A stretch of 33,681 nucleotides of DNA from Deltaproteobacteria bacterium (GTDB lineage Bacteria > Myxococcota_A > UBA9042 > PHBI01): assembly GCA_006226565.1 (NCBI GenBank), contig SBGO01000730.1, forward strand, positions 1 to 33,681. The letters run 5' to 3'. Positions 18,801 to 25,050 of the stretch are shown one piece after another (within the stretch, counting starts at the first letter, position 1; each line of letters begins with the position of its first letter). The position numbers and the translations under genes are program-made. The notes below the pieces were generated by a model. That model was not told the origin of the DNA and ran no database searches. It was given only the letters and a program-made list of their open reading frames with translations.

Positions 18801-20502
18801 GCTCGAGGACTGGGCCGAGGGCGTCGTCGACGTCGACGCCGACGGCGTCGGCGCCTGGCAAGACGACGACGATGACGGGGACGGCATCCCCACCTGGCGC
18901 GAGCTCGATCTGCCGCGGGCGGACGGCGCCGTCGCGGACGGGGCGCGCTTCGGTCGAGATGTCGACCACGACGGGATCCCCAACTACCTCGATCGCGACA
19001 GCGACGGGGACGGGGCGGCCGACGGCCCGGCGGGGGTCGGCGAGAACGACACCGACGCGGACCTGGACGGCATCCCCAACTACCTCGACCGGGACGATGG
19101 CGACGGGCCCCAGGGCGACCCCGACGGGGACGGCCTCGCGAACGCCGACGAGCTGCGGATCGGCGCCAATCCGCTGGCCGCGGACAGCGACGGGGACGGG
19201 CTCGGCGACGCCGAGGAGATCGGCGCGGTCGGCGAGCCGACCGACACGGACGACGACGAGCTGCCCGATATCATCGACGCGGACGACGACGGCGACGGGA
19301 TCCCGACCGCGCAGGAGCGGGCCGACGCGCTGCGCGAGATGGCCGTTCAGGACGACGACGGGGTCCCGCCCTGGCTCGACCGCGACAGCGACGGGGACGG
19401 CGTCGAGGACGGCGTCGAGGGGACGCGGGATCCCGACGACGACGGCGCGCCGAGCTACCTCGACCACGACGCCGACAACGACGGCACCTCGGACGCCGAA
19501 GAGGGGGCCGGAGACGCCGACGAGGACGGCGTCATCAACCTGCTCGACCCCGAGGACGCCGACGGCCCCGGGGCGGACCCGGACCACGACGGCCTGACGA
19601 GCGGCGAGGAGGCGGCCCTCGGGACCCTCGCCTACACCTCGGACACCGATGGCGACGGCGTGGTCGACGGTGAGGAGGCGGGCGACGGCCTCGCCGCGCC
19701 GCGGGACAGCGACGGGGACGGGGTCCCGGACGCGCTCGACCCCGACGACGACGGCGACGGGATCCCGTCGGTGGTGGAAGGGAGCGGCGACCCCGACGAC
19801 GACGGCGTGCCGAACCGGCTCGACGCAGACTCCGACGGCGACGGCGTGGCGGACCGCCTCGAGGGGCTCGACGACGGCGACGAGGACGGCGTCCCCGCGT
19901 ACCTCGACGACGACGCCGACGGCGACGGCGTGGCGGACCGGGACGAGGGGCCGGGCGACGCGGACCTCGATGGGCTCGCGAACGTGCTCGACCCCGACGA
20001 CGGCGACGGACCGGCGGCGGACTACGACCTCGACGACCTGACCAACCTCGAGGAGCACGTCATCGGCTCGGACCCGCGCCTCGACGACATGGACCGCGAC
20101 GGCGTGCGCGACGGCGAGGAGGTCGGCGAGGCGTGGAACCCGTGGGACACCGACGCCGACGGCGCCCCGGACTGGCGCGACGCCGACGATGACGACGACG
20201 GCCTCCCGACGTCGACCGAGGTGCTCGACGCCGAGACCTTCGGGACCGACGTGGACCACGACGGCCTGGCCAACTGGCGCGACGCCGACGCCGACGGCGA
20301 CGGCAAGCCCGACCGCGTCGAGGGCCGCGGAGACGCCGACGGGGACGGGATCCCGAACTACCTCGACGACAACGACGACAGCGACATCGGCGTCCGGCTC
20401 GCCGGGGGGCGCGGCTGCGCGGGCGGTGGCGGCGCGGCGCCGTGGTGGGCGCTGATGCTCGCCTTCGGGTGGCTCGCGGTCCGCGTGCGGCGGCGGGCCT
20501 GA
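12802..20502 (+). CDS. Giant secreted FG-GAP / thrombospondin type-3 repeat protein with MYXO-CTERM tail
   Basis: About 2,566 residues. The start is uncertain: no ATG lies near the signal peptide, so I use TTG 12802 (MNPRSLTRTVLTSIAALALVGADAAGARA); the track's 12589 start would bury that signal. Residues about 50-400 carry seven FG-GAP/VCBS-type repeats (EGDGDLDLVL, DADGRVDLA, NADGWLDLLV, DLDGDVDVVL, DLDGDGRLDLF, DRDGDLDLVVV, DVDGDGDLDLDL). About 430-495 resemble an UnbV/ASPIC segment (IGAVVLLRR..GGSGSASSWRLDLPLG). About 520-2520 is an Asp-rich calcium-binding thrombospondin type-3 array with DTDGDGLxDGxE units, including large super-repeats. The C-terminus GGRGCAGGGGAAPWWALMLA.. ending VRVRRRA is a MYXO-CTERM-like sorting signal (Gly-Cys, one helix, Arg cluster), implying processing by a myxosortase and display on the cell surface. 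No such enzyme is encoded in the window. It is probably a calcium-stabilised surface or matrix protein. Confidence 0.85.
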   Translation: MNPRSLTRTVLTSIAALALVGADAAGARAAFGPDSADAFGAATGAPTSGARWVDLEGDGDLDLVLDTEAATVTRLAVGGTLVAAGELAATAAPVGVALADYDADGRVDLARALPGRIELYRNAGGTTPFAGTPTLLIRSGACGAPGDPPNGRCTAIAGFSPTGLAWVDVNADGWLDLLVSDGGAPRVFVNPADPGGGTSFPASVAAFPASTATAGGAVAAADWDLDGDVDVVLPATAAPDVWLAGTLPFVPVAAPNFAVAAPRARSLLCDLDGDGRLDLFRAGAGLDETVAGETPGRVFWGSASGAFLPITSGDPEPGLSPAEPALAAACGDVDRDGDLDLVVVGAWGVRVYLGQREDGSPRHFEEDLTTGLPAGLVDVRDVSLVDVDGDGDLDLDLATGSGHRLFLNTPTGSGGHLTVEVVVPVGACTPSDTTGVRADIGAVVLLRRPDGGVAATAEVTGGSGSASSWRLDLPLGDGDPDATWELTVLPHGRGVVPLAEAQYVLPVVPSAIDGILRVGLGDADGDGIPDADELLDADAIPLDRYPDPDDVDADGIPNRLDRDSDGDGIEDAVEAGDATRCTPAADADADGVPDYLTPPDSDDDGLDDIVEGLRGTDPGSPDTDGDGLDDGDEVALGTDPRDADTDDDGLRDGDEVAGTGPLAAYGPTDPKAPDSDGDEINDGVEVGVYTPVPGNPTAPYGYLGTDVDGLTWRPDLEPSTKTDPTSADTDGGGIPDGVEDKNHNGRVDFLEKDPNHRSDDDSDGDGLLDINELALGSDRFEVDTDGDGIEDGDEVAAGNPATFDPGLDTDPADADSDDDGLSDGDERDGTGPLSAWDPTDPRDPDSDHDGLPDGLEVGVEYPVFGGMSPTEGLTFVGTDTSAASWRPDADPASMTDPNVADTDGDDLSDGVEDADRDGKVTVTIGGTGTSGSGETDPNVADTDGDDLSDGDEVARGTDPRDTDSDDGGVPDGTEVASLLDPTDGSDDAYVADTDGDGLASAREIELGTDPSVRDTDGDGIDDGDELAAGAPGVLDPGLDTDPVDADSDDDGLPDGVERFGTGPLAAYAPTDPLAWDSDADGLPDGLEVSVTAPVPGGTSAGGRSFAGTNTAAGHFKADADPAGQTDPNDDDTDDDGLVDGDEDEDRNGAGSGFFGATGTVGFGETDPADPDTDGDGLQDGTELGVTVPGGTGTDLAVFVPDADPSRTTGPKDVDSDDGGMHDGAEDTNLNGRVDAGEHNPLFPDDDDRDEDGLTDAEEAAVGTDPRVTDTDGDGLSDGAELALGDRTVRDAGDTDPLDADTDDDGLPDGTERHGSGPLERFGATDPNRADSDGDGLWDGLEVGLVAGVPGGATPAGVAWTGTDFAAGFVADADPTSRTDPTTKDTDHDGLDDGDEDLDHDGAAVYVIGGTGTAGSGETDPTRADTDGDFLSDGAEGPFDTDPLDVDSDDGGVEDGVEVANGLDPRQPADDAGLADRDGDRLSDAREAFLGLDPDDADSDGDGLDDFAELAGGIPGVANAGVDTDPLDADSDDDGISDGDERAGTGPLEGFGPTHPLEVDSDLDGLVDGVEVGVVEAIPGGVSEGPTAVVFAGTDGFVGDADPDSTTHPMRADSDGDGLGDGDEDLDHDGATSFTLGGTGTSGSGETDPNVADTDGDRLSDGAERLARGTDPLDTDSDDGGLADGIEVANRLDPLDPADDNRFHDTDGDGLADYREILADLDWRAADTDGDGLSDFDELARGVLGRYDEGVDSDPRDADSDDDGLGDGDEVAGYGPWPPTDPLSADTDLDLLPDGIEVGVTEGVPAGVSPGLGLPFEGTGAGFVGDADPTTTTDPTRPDSDGDGLLDGVEDADHDGAQVATLGGIGTVGSGETDPAAADSDGDTLSDGVEVALGTNPLDSDSDDGAVDDGVEVGRGTDPLDPSDDAPPDTDEDGLLDWVEGVLGLDPARPDSDDDGLPDGEDDLDGDGIATRLETLGGTQPLDSDGDGTPDALDTDSDDDGLEDWAEGVVDVDADGVGAWQDDDDDGDGIPTWRELDLPRADGAVADGARFGRDVDHDGIPNYLDRDSDGDGAADGPAGVGENDTDADLDGIPNYLDRDDGDGPQGDPDGDGLANADELRIGANPLAADSDGDGLGDAEEIGAVGEPTDTDDDELPDIIDADDDGDGIPTAQERADALREMAVQDDDGVPPWLDRDSDGDGVEDGVEGTRDPDDDGAPSYLDHDADNDGTSDAEEGAGDADEDGVINLLDPEDADGPGADPDHDGLTSGEEAALGTLAYTSDTDGDGVVDGEEAGDGLAAPRDSDGDGVPDALDPDDDGDGIPSVVEGSGDPDDDGVPNRLDADSDGDGVADRLEGLDDGDEDGVPAYLDDDADGDGVADRDEGPGDADLDGLANVLDPDDGDGPAADYDLDDLTNLEEHVIGSDPRLDDMDRDGVRDGEEVGEAWNPWDTDADGAPDWRDADDDDDGLPTSTEVLDAETFGTDVDHDGLANWRDADADGDGKPDRVEGRGDADGDGIPNYLDDNDDSDIGVRLAGGRGCAGGGGAAPWWALMLAFGWLAVRVRRRA
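15148..18648 (+). repeat. Five ~230-residue super-repeats inside the type-3 array
   Basis: Each unit opens with D(T/S)DGDG(I/L)xD and starts at 15148, 15841, 16606, 17290 and 17977, with the last ending near 18648. Unit lengths are 693, 765, 684, 687 and 672 bases. Ordered landmarks recur in each: a G(T/S/Y)GP phrase with (T/A)(D/H)P, an LEVxV..PGG or close variant, a GT(D/N/G) phrase, a DADPxxxTDP-type phrase, and the marker GGTGTxGSGETDP or a close variant. A shorter, partly diverged copy lies upstream at about 14660-15147. After 18648 the array changes to a different, shorter unit with NYLDxDSDGDG wording. Confidence 0.85.
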
Positions 20503-20540
20503 GCGCGGTCCGACGGGGCGCGGCCGCTGCGGACGCGGGC

Positions 20541-20556
20541 GGGGCCACCGGGCCCC
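20541..20556. terminator. Hairpin between convergent genes
   Basis: GGGGCC-ACCG-GGCCCC forms a 6-bp perfect stem between the giant repeat gene and the kinase gene, which converge. There is no T-tract on either side, so this is a weak terminator candidate. Confidence 0.35.
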
Positions 20557-20572
20557 CTGCCCTGCGTCGTCG

Positions 20573-21697
20573 CTATCGCGGCAGGATCATCTCCTCGGGG
20601 AGGAGGCGATGCTTGTCGACCTCGGGGAAGAGGTCGTCGAGGTACTCGGCCAGGCGCTCGTTGGTGGGGCCGTAGCCGGAGCTGTAGAGGAGCACCTCGA
20701 GGTCGCGGACGATGTCCTTGGCGCGCTGGTAGCGCTGGTTCGGGTCGCGCTCGAGCATCCGGCGCATGACCACCTCGATCTTGGGCGAGATGCCCGGGTT
20801 CCAGTCCCGCGGGGACGGCACCTGGCGGCTGTCGTGCAGGTGGATGGCGTCGTCGATGGACTCGACGGGGTAGACCTGCTCGCCGGTCAGGAGCTCGAAG
20901 AGCACGAGCCCCAGCGAGAACACGTCGCTGCGGGCGTCGATGGTCTGGCCGCGCGCCTGCTCGGGGGCGAGGTACGGCGCCTTGCCCATGACCTCGTTCT
21001 CGCGCGCGGTCTTGCGGGCGCTCATCGCCTTCGCGATGCCGAAGTCGGCGAGCTTCACCACGCCGCCCCAGCTCGCGTAGATGTTCACCGGCGAGACGTC
21101 GCGGTGGACGAGGAAGAGCGGGCGCCCATCGACGCCGCGCTTCTCGTGGGCGTAGGCGAGCGCGCGCGCGACCCGGCTCACGATGAAGACGGCGAGCTCG
21201 GGCGGCAGGTAGTCGTTCCGCTCGTCGAGGCGCGTGTTGATGTCCTCGAGGGTCACCCCGTGGACCCACTCCATGATGATGGCCAGGGAGCCGGCCATGT
21301 CGACGAGCTGGTAGACCTGCTGGATGTTCTCGTGGATGAGGCTCGCGACCAGCTTCGCCTCGTCGATGAACATGTCGCGGTAGTAGAAGCGGTCGAGGAG
21401 CTCGCGCCGGATGGTCTTGATGCCGACCGTCTTCGAGAAGCCGCTGACGCCGAGCTGCTCCGCGAGGAACACCTGGCCCATGCCGCCTTCGGCGACCTTG
21501 CTGATGATCCGGTAGGTGCTGACGTACTGGAATACGTCGAGGTCCACGGCGAGCTTCCGATCCGAGGCGTGTGGCAGGGCTTCCGCTGGGCCCCCCGCGG
21601 GGGCGCCGAGCGGCCGCGTCTCCCATAGGTTATTAGAGGTCGCGCGCGCGTTCTGCAAGCGGCCCGGACCGCCCGGTGAGCCCGGTGTATTCTGCAT
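20573..21697 (-). CDS. Soluble Hanks-type Ser/Thr protein kinase
   Basis: A 374-residue kinase from ATG 21697, which shares its A with the amidase stop (TGATG); GTG 21730 is an in-frame alternative 11 codons upstream. All Hanks motifs are present: the glycine loop EGGMGQVF, VAIK-type Lys94 in TVGIKTI, helix-C Glu113 in FIDEAKLV, catalytic loop VHRDVSPVN (Asp200, Asn205), DFG (218-220) and APE (244-246). HRDVSPxN rather than HRDLKPxN is common in myxobacterial kinases. A ~55-residue low-complexity N-terminus precedes the domain. There is no membrane helix, PASTA or sensor domain, so it is probably cytosolic. It is the last gene of a four-gene minus-strand unit. Its substrate is unknown. Confidence 0.92.
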   Translation of the reverse strand: MQNTPGSPGGPGRLQNARATSNNLWETRPLGAPAGGPAEALPHASDRKLAVDLDVFQYVSTYRIISKVAEGGMGQVFLAEQLGVSGFSKTVGIKTIRRELLDRFYYRDMFIDEAKLVASLIHENIQQVYQLVDMAGSLAIIMEWVHGVTLEDINTRLDERNDYLPPELAVFIVSRVARALAYAHEKRGVDGRPLFLVHRDVSPVNIYASWGGVVKLADFGIAKAMSARKTARENEVMGKAPYLAPEQARGQTIDARSDVFSLGLVLFELLTGEQVYPVESIDDAIHLHDSRQVPSPRDWNPGISPKIEVVMRRMLERDPNQRYQRAKDIVRDLEVLLYSSGYGPTNERLAEYLDDLFPEVDKHRLLPEEMILPR

Positions 21698-23190
21698 CAG
21701 CGCGCGGGGTTTGGTTGCCGATCGTGCCACGAATGCGCCGCCTCCAGCTGGGAGGCGAGGCGGAGGAGCGTTGCTTCGTCACCAAAACGCCCGACCCACT
21801 GCGTGCCGATGGGGAGCCCTTCCGCGTTCCAGCTCAGGGGCAGCGAGATGGCCGGTTGGCCGGTCATGTTGAAGAGCATCGTGTTCGGGGTGGCCGCCAG
21901 CGCGGTCTCGGCGAGCTCGTCGAGGGCCTTGAGGAGCAGGCGACGCGACGGGAGGGTGCGCAGGACGCCGATCTGGAGCTTCTCCTTGGCGCTGAGCGCG
22001 AACTCGCCGATGGGGACCGGCGGGCGCGCCGTCGTCGGCGTCAGGAGCACGTCGTAGCGCTCGAAGAAGCGCCCGATCACGCGGCCGGCCGCCTGGACGG
22101 TCTGGCGGGCCGCGGCGTGCTCGGTCGCGGTCAGCTTGTCGGCGATGAGCTTGAGGACCCAGGTCGCCGGCTCGAAGTCGCTCGCGCGCGGGCGGCTGCC
22201 CGCGACGTCGCCGGCCGCGCGGACCCCCAAACCCACCCCGGCCGAAACGAGGGTCAGGTAGGCGCGGACGAGGGCGGCCTGGTCGTAGTCGAAGAGCGCC
22301 TCCTCGACGTCGTGGCCGAGGTCGCTGGCCATGGTCGCGGCCGCGTCGAGGGCCGCGAGGTTGTCGGGGTGCGTCTCGTTGCCGAAGAGCGCGCGGCGCG
22401 TGAAGGCGATGCGCAGCCGGCCGGGGGGCGCGCCGACCTCGGCGGCGAAGGGCCGCTCGGGGGGATGCACCTGATAGGGGGCGCCCGCGTCGGGTCCGCT
22501 GACGGCGTCGAGCATGACGGCGGTGTCCCGTACCGTGCGCGTCAGGACGTGCTCGCAGACGAGCCCGCCCCAGCGCTCGCCGGCGTCCGGGCCCGAGGGG
22601 TTGCGGGCGCGGGTCGGCTTGAGCCCGACGAGGCCGCAGTGGGAGGCCGGGATGCGGATCGAGCCGCCGCCGTCGCCGCCGTGGGCCACGGGCACCATGC
22701 GCGCGGCGACGGCCGCCCCGGAGCCGCCGCTCGAGCCGCCGGGCGTCCGGTCGGTGTTCCACGGGTTGCGGGTCGGTCCGCGGAGCGCGGGCTCGGTCAC
22801 GCCGTAGATCCCGAACTCGGGGGTGTTCGTGCGCCCGAGGACGAGGAGCCCTGCTCGCCGGAAGCGGCTCACGAGCTCGGCGTCGTGGTCCGCGCGGTAC
22901 GCGAGCCGGAGACGCGTCGACTGCGTGCTCGGCTCGCCGGTGTCCTCGGCGAGGAGGTCCTTCAGCAGCATCGGCACGCCGCGGAAGGGGCCGTCGGGGA
23001 GCGGGCCGACCGACTCCGCGAGGGCGCGGTCGAACTGGGTGTGGACGACCGCGTTGAGGCGCGGGTTGTCGCGCTCGATCCGGGCGATCGCCGCCTCGAC
23101 CAGCTCCTTGGGCGACACGTCGCCGCGGGCGACCAGCTCGGCGAGACCGACCGCGTCGTAGCGATCGTACTCGGGCATCGGCAGGGCCAT
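21697..23190 (-). CDS. Amidase-signature family hydrolase
   Basis: A 497-residue enzyme of the amidase-signature family, which hydrolyses amides through a Ser-cisSer-Lys triad. From ATG 23190 the triad is Lys77 ([12 protein letters not shown]), cis-Ser153 (GGSSGGSG) and Ser177 ([11 protein letters not shown]). The start follows GAGGACGGAG and matches the family N-terminus ([32 protein letters not shown]). GTG 23265, which overlaps the upstream stop by GTGA, is an alternative that adds 25 residues. There is no sign of GatB or GatC nearby, so a free-standing amidase is more likely than GatA. The substrate cannot be read from the sequence. It is followed directly by the kinase with a 1-base overlap. 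Confidence 0.92.
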   Translation of the reverse strand: MALPMPEYDRYDAVGLAELVARGDVSPKELVEAAIARIERDNPRLNAVVHTQFDRALAESVGPLPDGPFRGVPMLLKDLLAEDTGEPSTQSTRLRLAYRADHDAELVSRFRRAGLLVLGRTNTPEFGIYGVTEPALRGPTRNPWNTDRTPGGSSGGSGAAVAARMVPVAHGGDGGGSIRIPASHCGLVGLKPTRARNPSGPDAGERWGGLVCEHVLTRTVRDTAVMLDAVSGPDAGAPYQVHPPERPFAAEVGAPPGRLRIAFTRRALFGNETHPDNLAALDAAATMASDLGHDVEEALFDYDQAALVRAYLTLVSAGVGLGVRAAGDVAGSRPRASDFEPATWVLKLIADKLTATEHAAARQTVQAAGRVIGRFFERYDVLLTPTTARPPVPIGEFALSAKEKLQIGVLRTLPSRRLLLKALDELAETALAATPNTMLFNMTGQPAISLPLSWNAEGLPIGTQWVGRFGDEATLLRLASQLEAAHSWHDRQPNPAR

Positions 23191-23261
23191 GACTCCGTCC
23201 TCGTCGGGGGGATGGCCCACCATGACACGGGCGACGCGCGTGCGCACGTCGCCCCGGGCGC

Positions 23262-24203
23262 TCACGGCGGGGGGAGCCCGATGTCCTGCGCGGTGTCGTA
23301 GACGCGGAGCGTGTACGGCGGCGTCTGGGGCTGCGGGTGGCCGGCGAGCCAGGTGCGCCAGGCGGCCGCGTCCTCACCGAGGCGCGCGCCGGTGAGCCGG
23401 CGGAGCGCGCGGGTGACGCGGATCTCGAGGAAGTCGGGCGCGCGGTCCAGGAAGGCGACCAGCGGCCCGATGGCGCGGGGGTCCCCGAGCTCGCCGAGGG
23501 CGTCGATGGCGGCGTGGACCAGGTCCGAGTCGAGGTCCGGGTTGAGCGTGCGGAGGAGCCCGACGAGCACGTCGACGCCCTCGGTCAGGTGGCTCGCGCC
23601 GAGGGCGCGGAGGGCCTCGGCCGCGGTCGGGACGCTGTCGGCCTCGGTCAGGGCGACGGTCATCGGCACGCCGGCCGGGTCGCCGAGGCGGCTGAGGGCG
23701 AGGGACGCCGCGCCGTGGGCGGCCTCCGGCAGCTCGTCGTGGGTGAGGATCTGGCGCAGCTCGGGCTTCGCGTCGAAGCGCTCGAGCCCGACGACGCAGC
23801 GGACGCGAAAGGCGAGATCGGTCCGCGGGCGCACGGAGATGCGGGCGAGGTTCCACACGATCCGCTCGCGCAGGCGCGGGTCCTCCTCGGAGATCTCGAC
23901 CAGGGTGTCGGCGATGACCTCCTGCATCCAGCGGGTGTCCACGTTGAGCAGGCCGCCGCAGACGCCGTAGTAGCAGATGCCGCTCTCGCAGTCGGCGTCG
24001 GCGCGGCAGCCCTGGGAGCCGCCGAAGACGTAGCTCTCGACGGCCTCGGGGAGGAGGTTGCCCTCGGGGAGCTCGAGGGGCGCGCGCTTCGCCTCGCCGG
24101 CCTCGCCGCCGCCGCAGGACGCGAGGACGACGGCGAGCACGCCGAGCCAGAGCCCGTGCCGGCGTTGGGGGCGACGGTGGTCGCGGGCGTGGCGCGCCGT
24201 CAT
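23262..24203 (-). CDS. Lipoprotein with Cys-rich motif and HEAT-like repeats
   Basis: The start is ATG 24203 after GGAGG, overlapping the upstream stop by ATGA. The track's 659-residue ORF is an out-of-frame extension through the upstream gene. The 313-residue product has a basic N-terminus, a hydrophobic helix and a lipobox (LASC, so lipid on Cys about residue 28). A small disulfide-like motif follows, GCRADADCESGICYYGVCGG. The rest is alpha-helical HEAT/PBS-like repeats (AEALRALGASHLTEGVDVLVGLL, VHAAIDALGELGDPRAIGPLVAFL, RVTRALRRLTG). It is probably an envelope scaffold or binding protein. It is second in the four-gene unit. Confidence 0.85.
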   Translation of the reverse strand: MTARHARDHRRPQRRHGLWLGVLAVVLASCGGGEAGEAKRAPLELPEGNLLPEAVESYVFGGSQGCRADADCESGICYYGVCGGLLNVDTRWMQEVIADTLVEISEEDPRLRERIVWNLARISVRPRTDLAFRVRCVVGLERFDAKPELRQILTHDELPEAAHGAASLALSRLGDPAGVPMTVALTEADSVPTAAEALRALGASHLTEGVDVLVGLLRTLNPDLDSDLVHAAIDALGELGDPRAIGPLVAFLDRAPDFLEIRVTRALRRLTGARLGEDAAAWRTWLAGHPQPQTPPYTLRVYDTAQDIGLPPP

Positions 24204-24949
24204 CGGGTGGCCTCCGCGACGAAGGTGGAGAAGAGGCGGTGGCTCGACGGGCCGCCGAGCCACTCCGGGTGCCACTGGACGGCGACCGACCAGCGCCGCG
24301 TGTGGACGCGGAACGCCTCGACGAGGCCGTCCGGGGCCCACGCCTCGGCGGTGGCGCTCGGGGCGAGGTCGAGGACGCCCTGGTGGTGGACCGAGTTGAC
24401 CCGGGGCGCGCCCTCCCCTTCGAAGAGCGCGGCCACGAGGCCGCCGGGAGCGACCTCGAGCCCGTGGGCGTTGGTGTCGTAGCGGACCTGGTCGCGGTGG
24501 ACGATGTCGCCGGGGCGCTCGCTCGGCAGGTCCTGCCACAGGGTCCCGCCCTCGGCCACGTTGATGAGCTGGGCGCCGCGGCAGACGCCGAGCACCGGCT
24601 TGTCGAGCGCCACGGCGGCTGCGTAGAGCGCCAGCTCGTAGGCGTCGCGGCTCGGGTCGCCGGCCCAGCGCGGGTCGCGCAGCGGCTGACCGTAGCTCGC
24701 CGGGTCGACGTCCGCGCCGCCGCTCAGGAGGAGCCCATCGCAGCGCTGCATGACGGCCTCGGCGAGCGCCGCGAGGTCGCCGCCGGGCTCGAGGCCGGCG
24801 CGGTAGGGCATGATCGGCAGGGCGCCGACCTCCCGCAGCGCGCGCGCCATCGCGCCCTCGCCGTACTCGAGCGGCTTGTCCTTGTAGAGGGGCCGGTCTT
24901 CCGCCGGGAAGTGGTTGGGGCTGATCGCGATGAGCGGGCGGGTCTGCAT
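24200..24949 (-). CDS. Class I glutamine amidotransferase-like hydrolase (peptidase C26, PuuD-like)
   Basis: A 249-residue member of the C26 family, which includes gamma-glutamyl-GABA hydrolase PuuD. The nucleophile is Cys123 in GVCRGAQLINVAEGG, with His227 and Glu229 in VQWHPEW; the LSGGADVDP phrase and NSVHHQ loop are also typical. I chose ATG 24949 because family members start just before PLIAISPNHF; TTG 24985 is the track start. There is no good ribosome-binding site at 24949, and a candidate promoter predicts transcription starting almost at the ATG, so the message may be leaderless. It is first of four genes with a HEAT lipoprotein, amidase and kinase. The exact gamma-glutamyl substrate is unknown. 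Confidence 0.88.
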   Translation of the reverse strand: MQTRPLIAISPNHFPAEDRPLYKDKPLEYGEGAMARALREVGALPIMPYRAGLEPGGDLAALAEAVMQRCDGLLLSGGADVDPASYGQPLRDPRWAGDPSRDAYELALYAAAVALDKPVLGVCRGAQLINVAEGGTLWQDLPSERPGDIVHRDQVRYDTNAHGLEVAPGGLVAALFEGEGAPRVNSVHHQGVLDLAPSATAEAWAPDGLVEAFRVHTRRWSVAVQWHPEWLGGPSSHRLFSTFVAEATR

Positions 24950-24956
24950 CGGCGGG

Positions 24957-24985
24957 ATGATGGTCGCCGCCGGCGTCACCGTCAA
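24957..24985 (-). promoter_or_regulatory. Candidate promoter for the C26 hydrolase-kinase unit
   Basis: On the minus strand TTGACG (24985-24980) and CATCAT (24962-24957) are spaced 17 bp apart; they match consensus at five and four of six positions. The predicted transcription start, near 24950, abuts ATG 24949. Confidence 0.4.
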
Positions 24986-25050
24986 CGATGGTGATCGCCG
25001 CCCTCACTGCTCCATTGCGGTGGGTCTCGGGGTTCGGGTAGCCTTCGCGC

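Noticed and set aside
12364-20259. 2,631-codon ORF on the minus strand
   Set aside because: It is the antisense of the GAC-rich type-3 array. Asp/Gly codons (GAC, GGC) read backwards as Val/Ala (GTC, GCC), which never give stops. The translation is monotonous VAVAVGVE wording with no domain, and the plus-strand gene has clear motifs, a signal peptide and a sorting tail.
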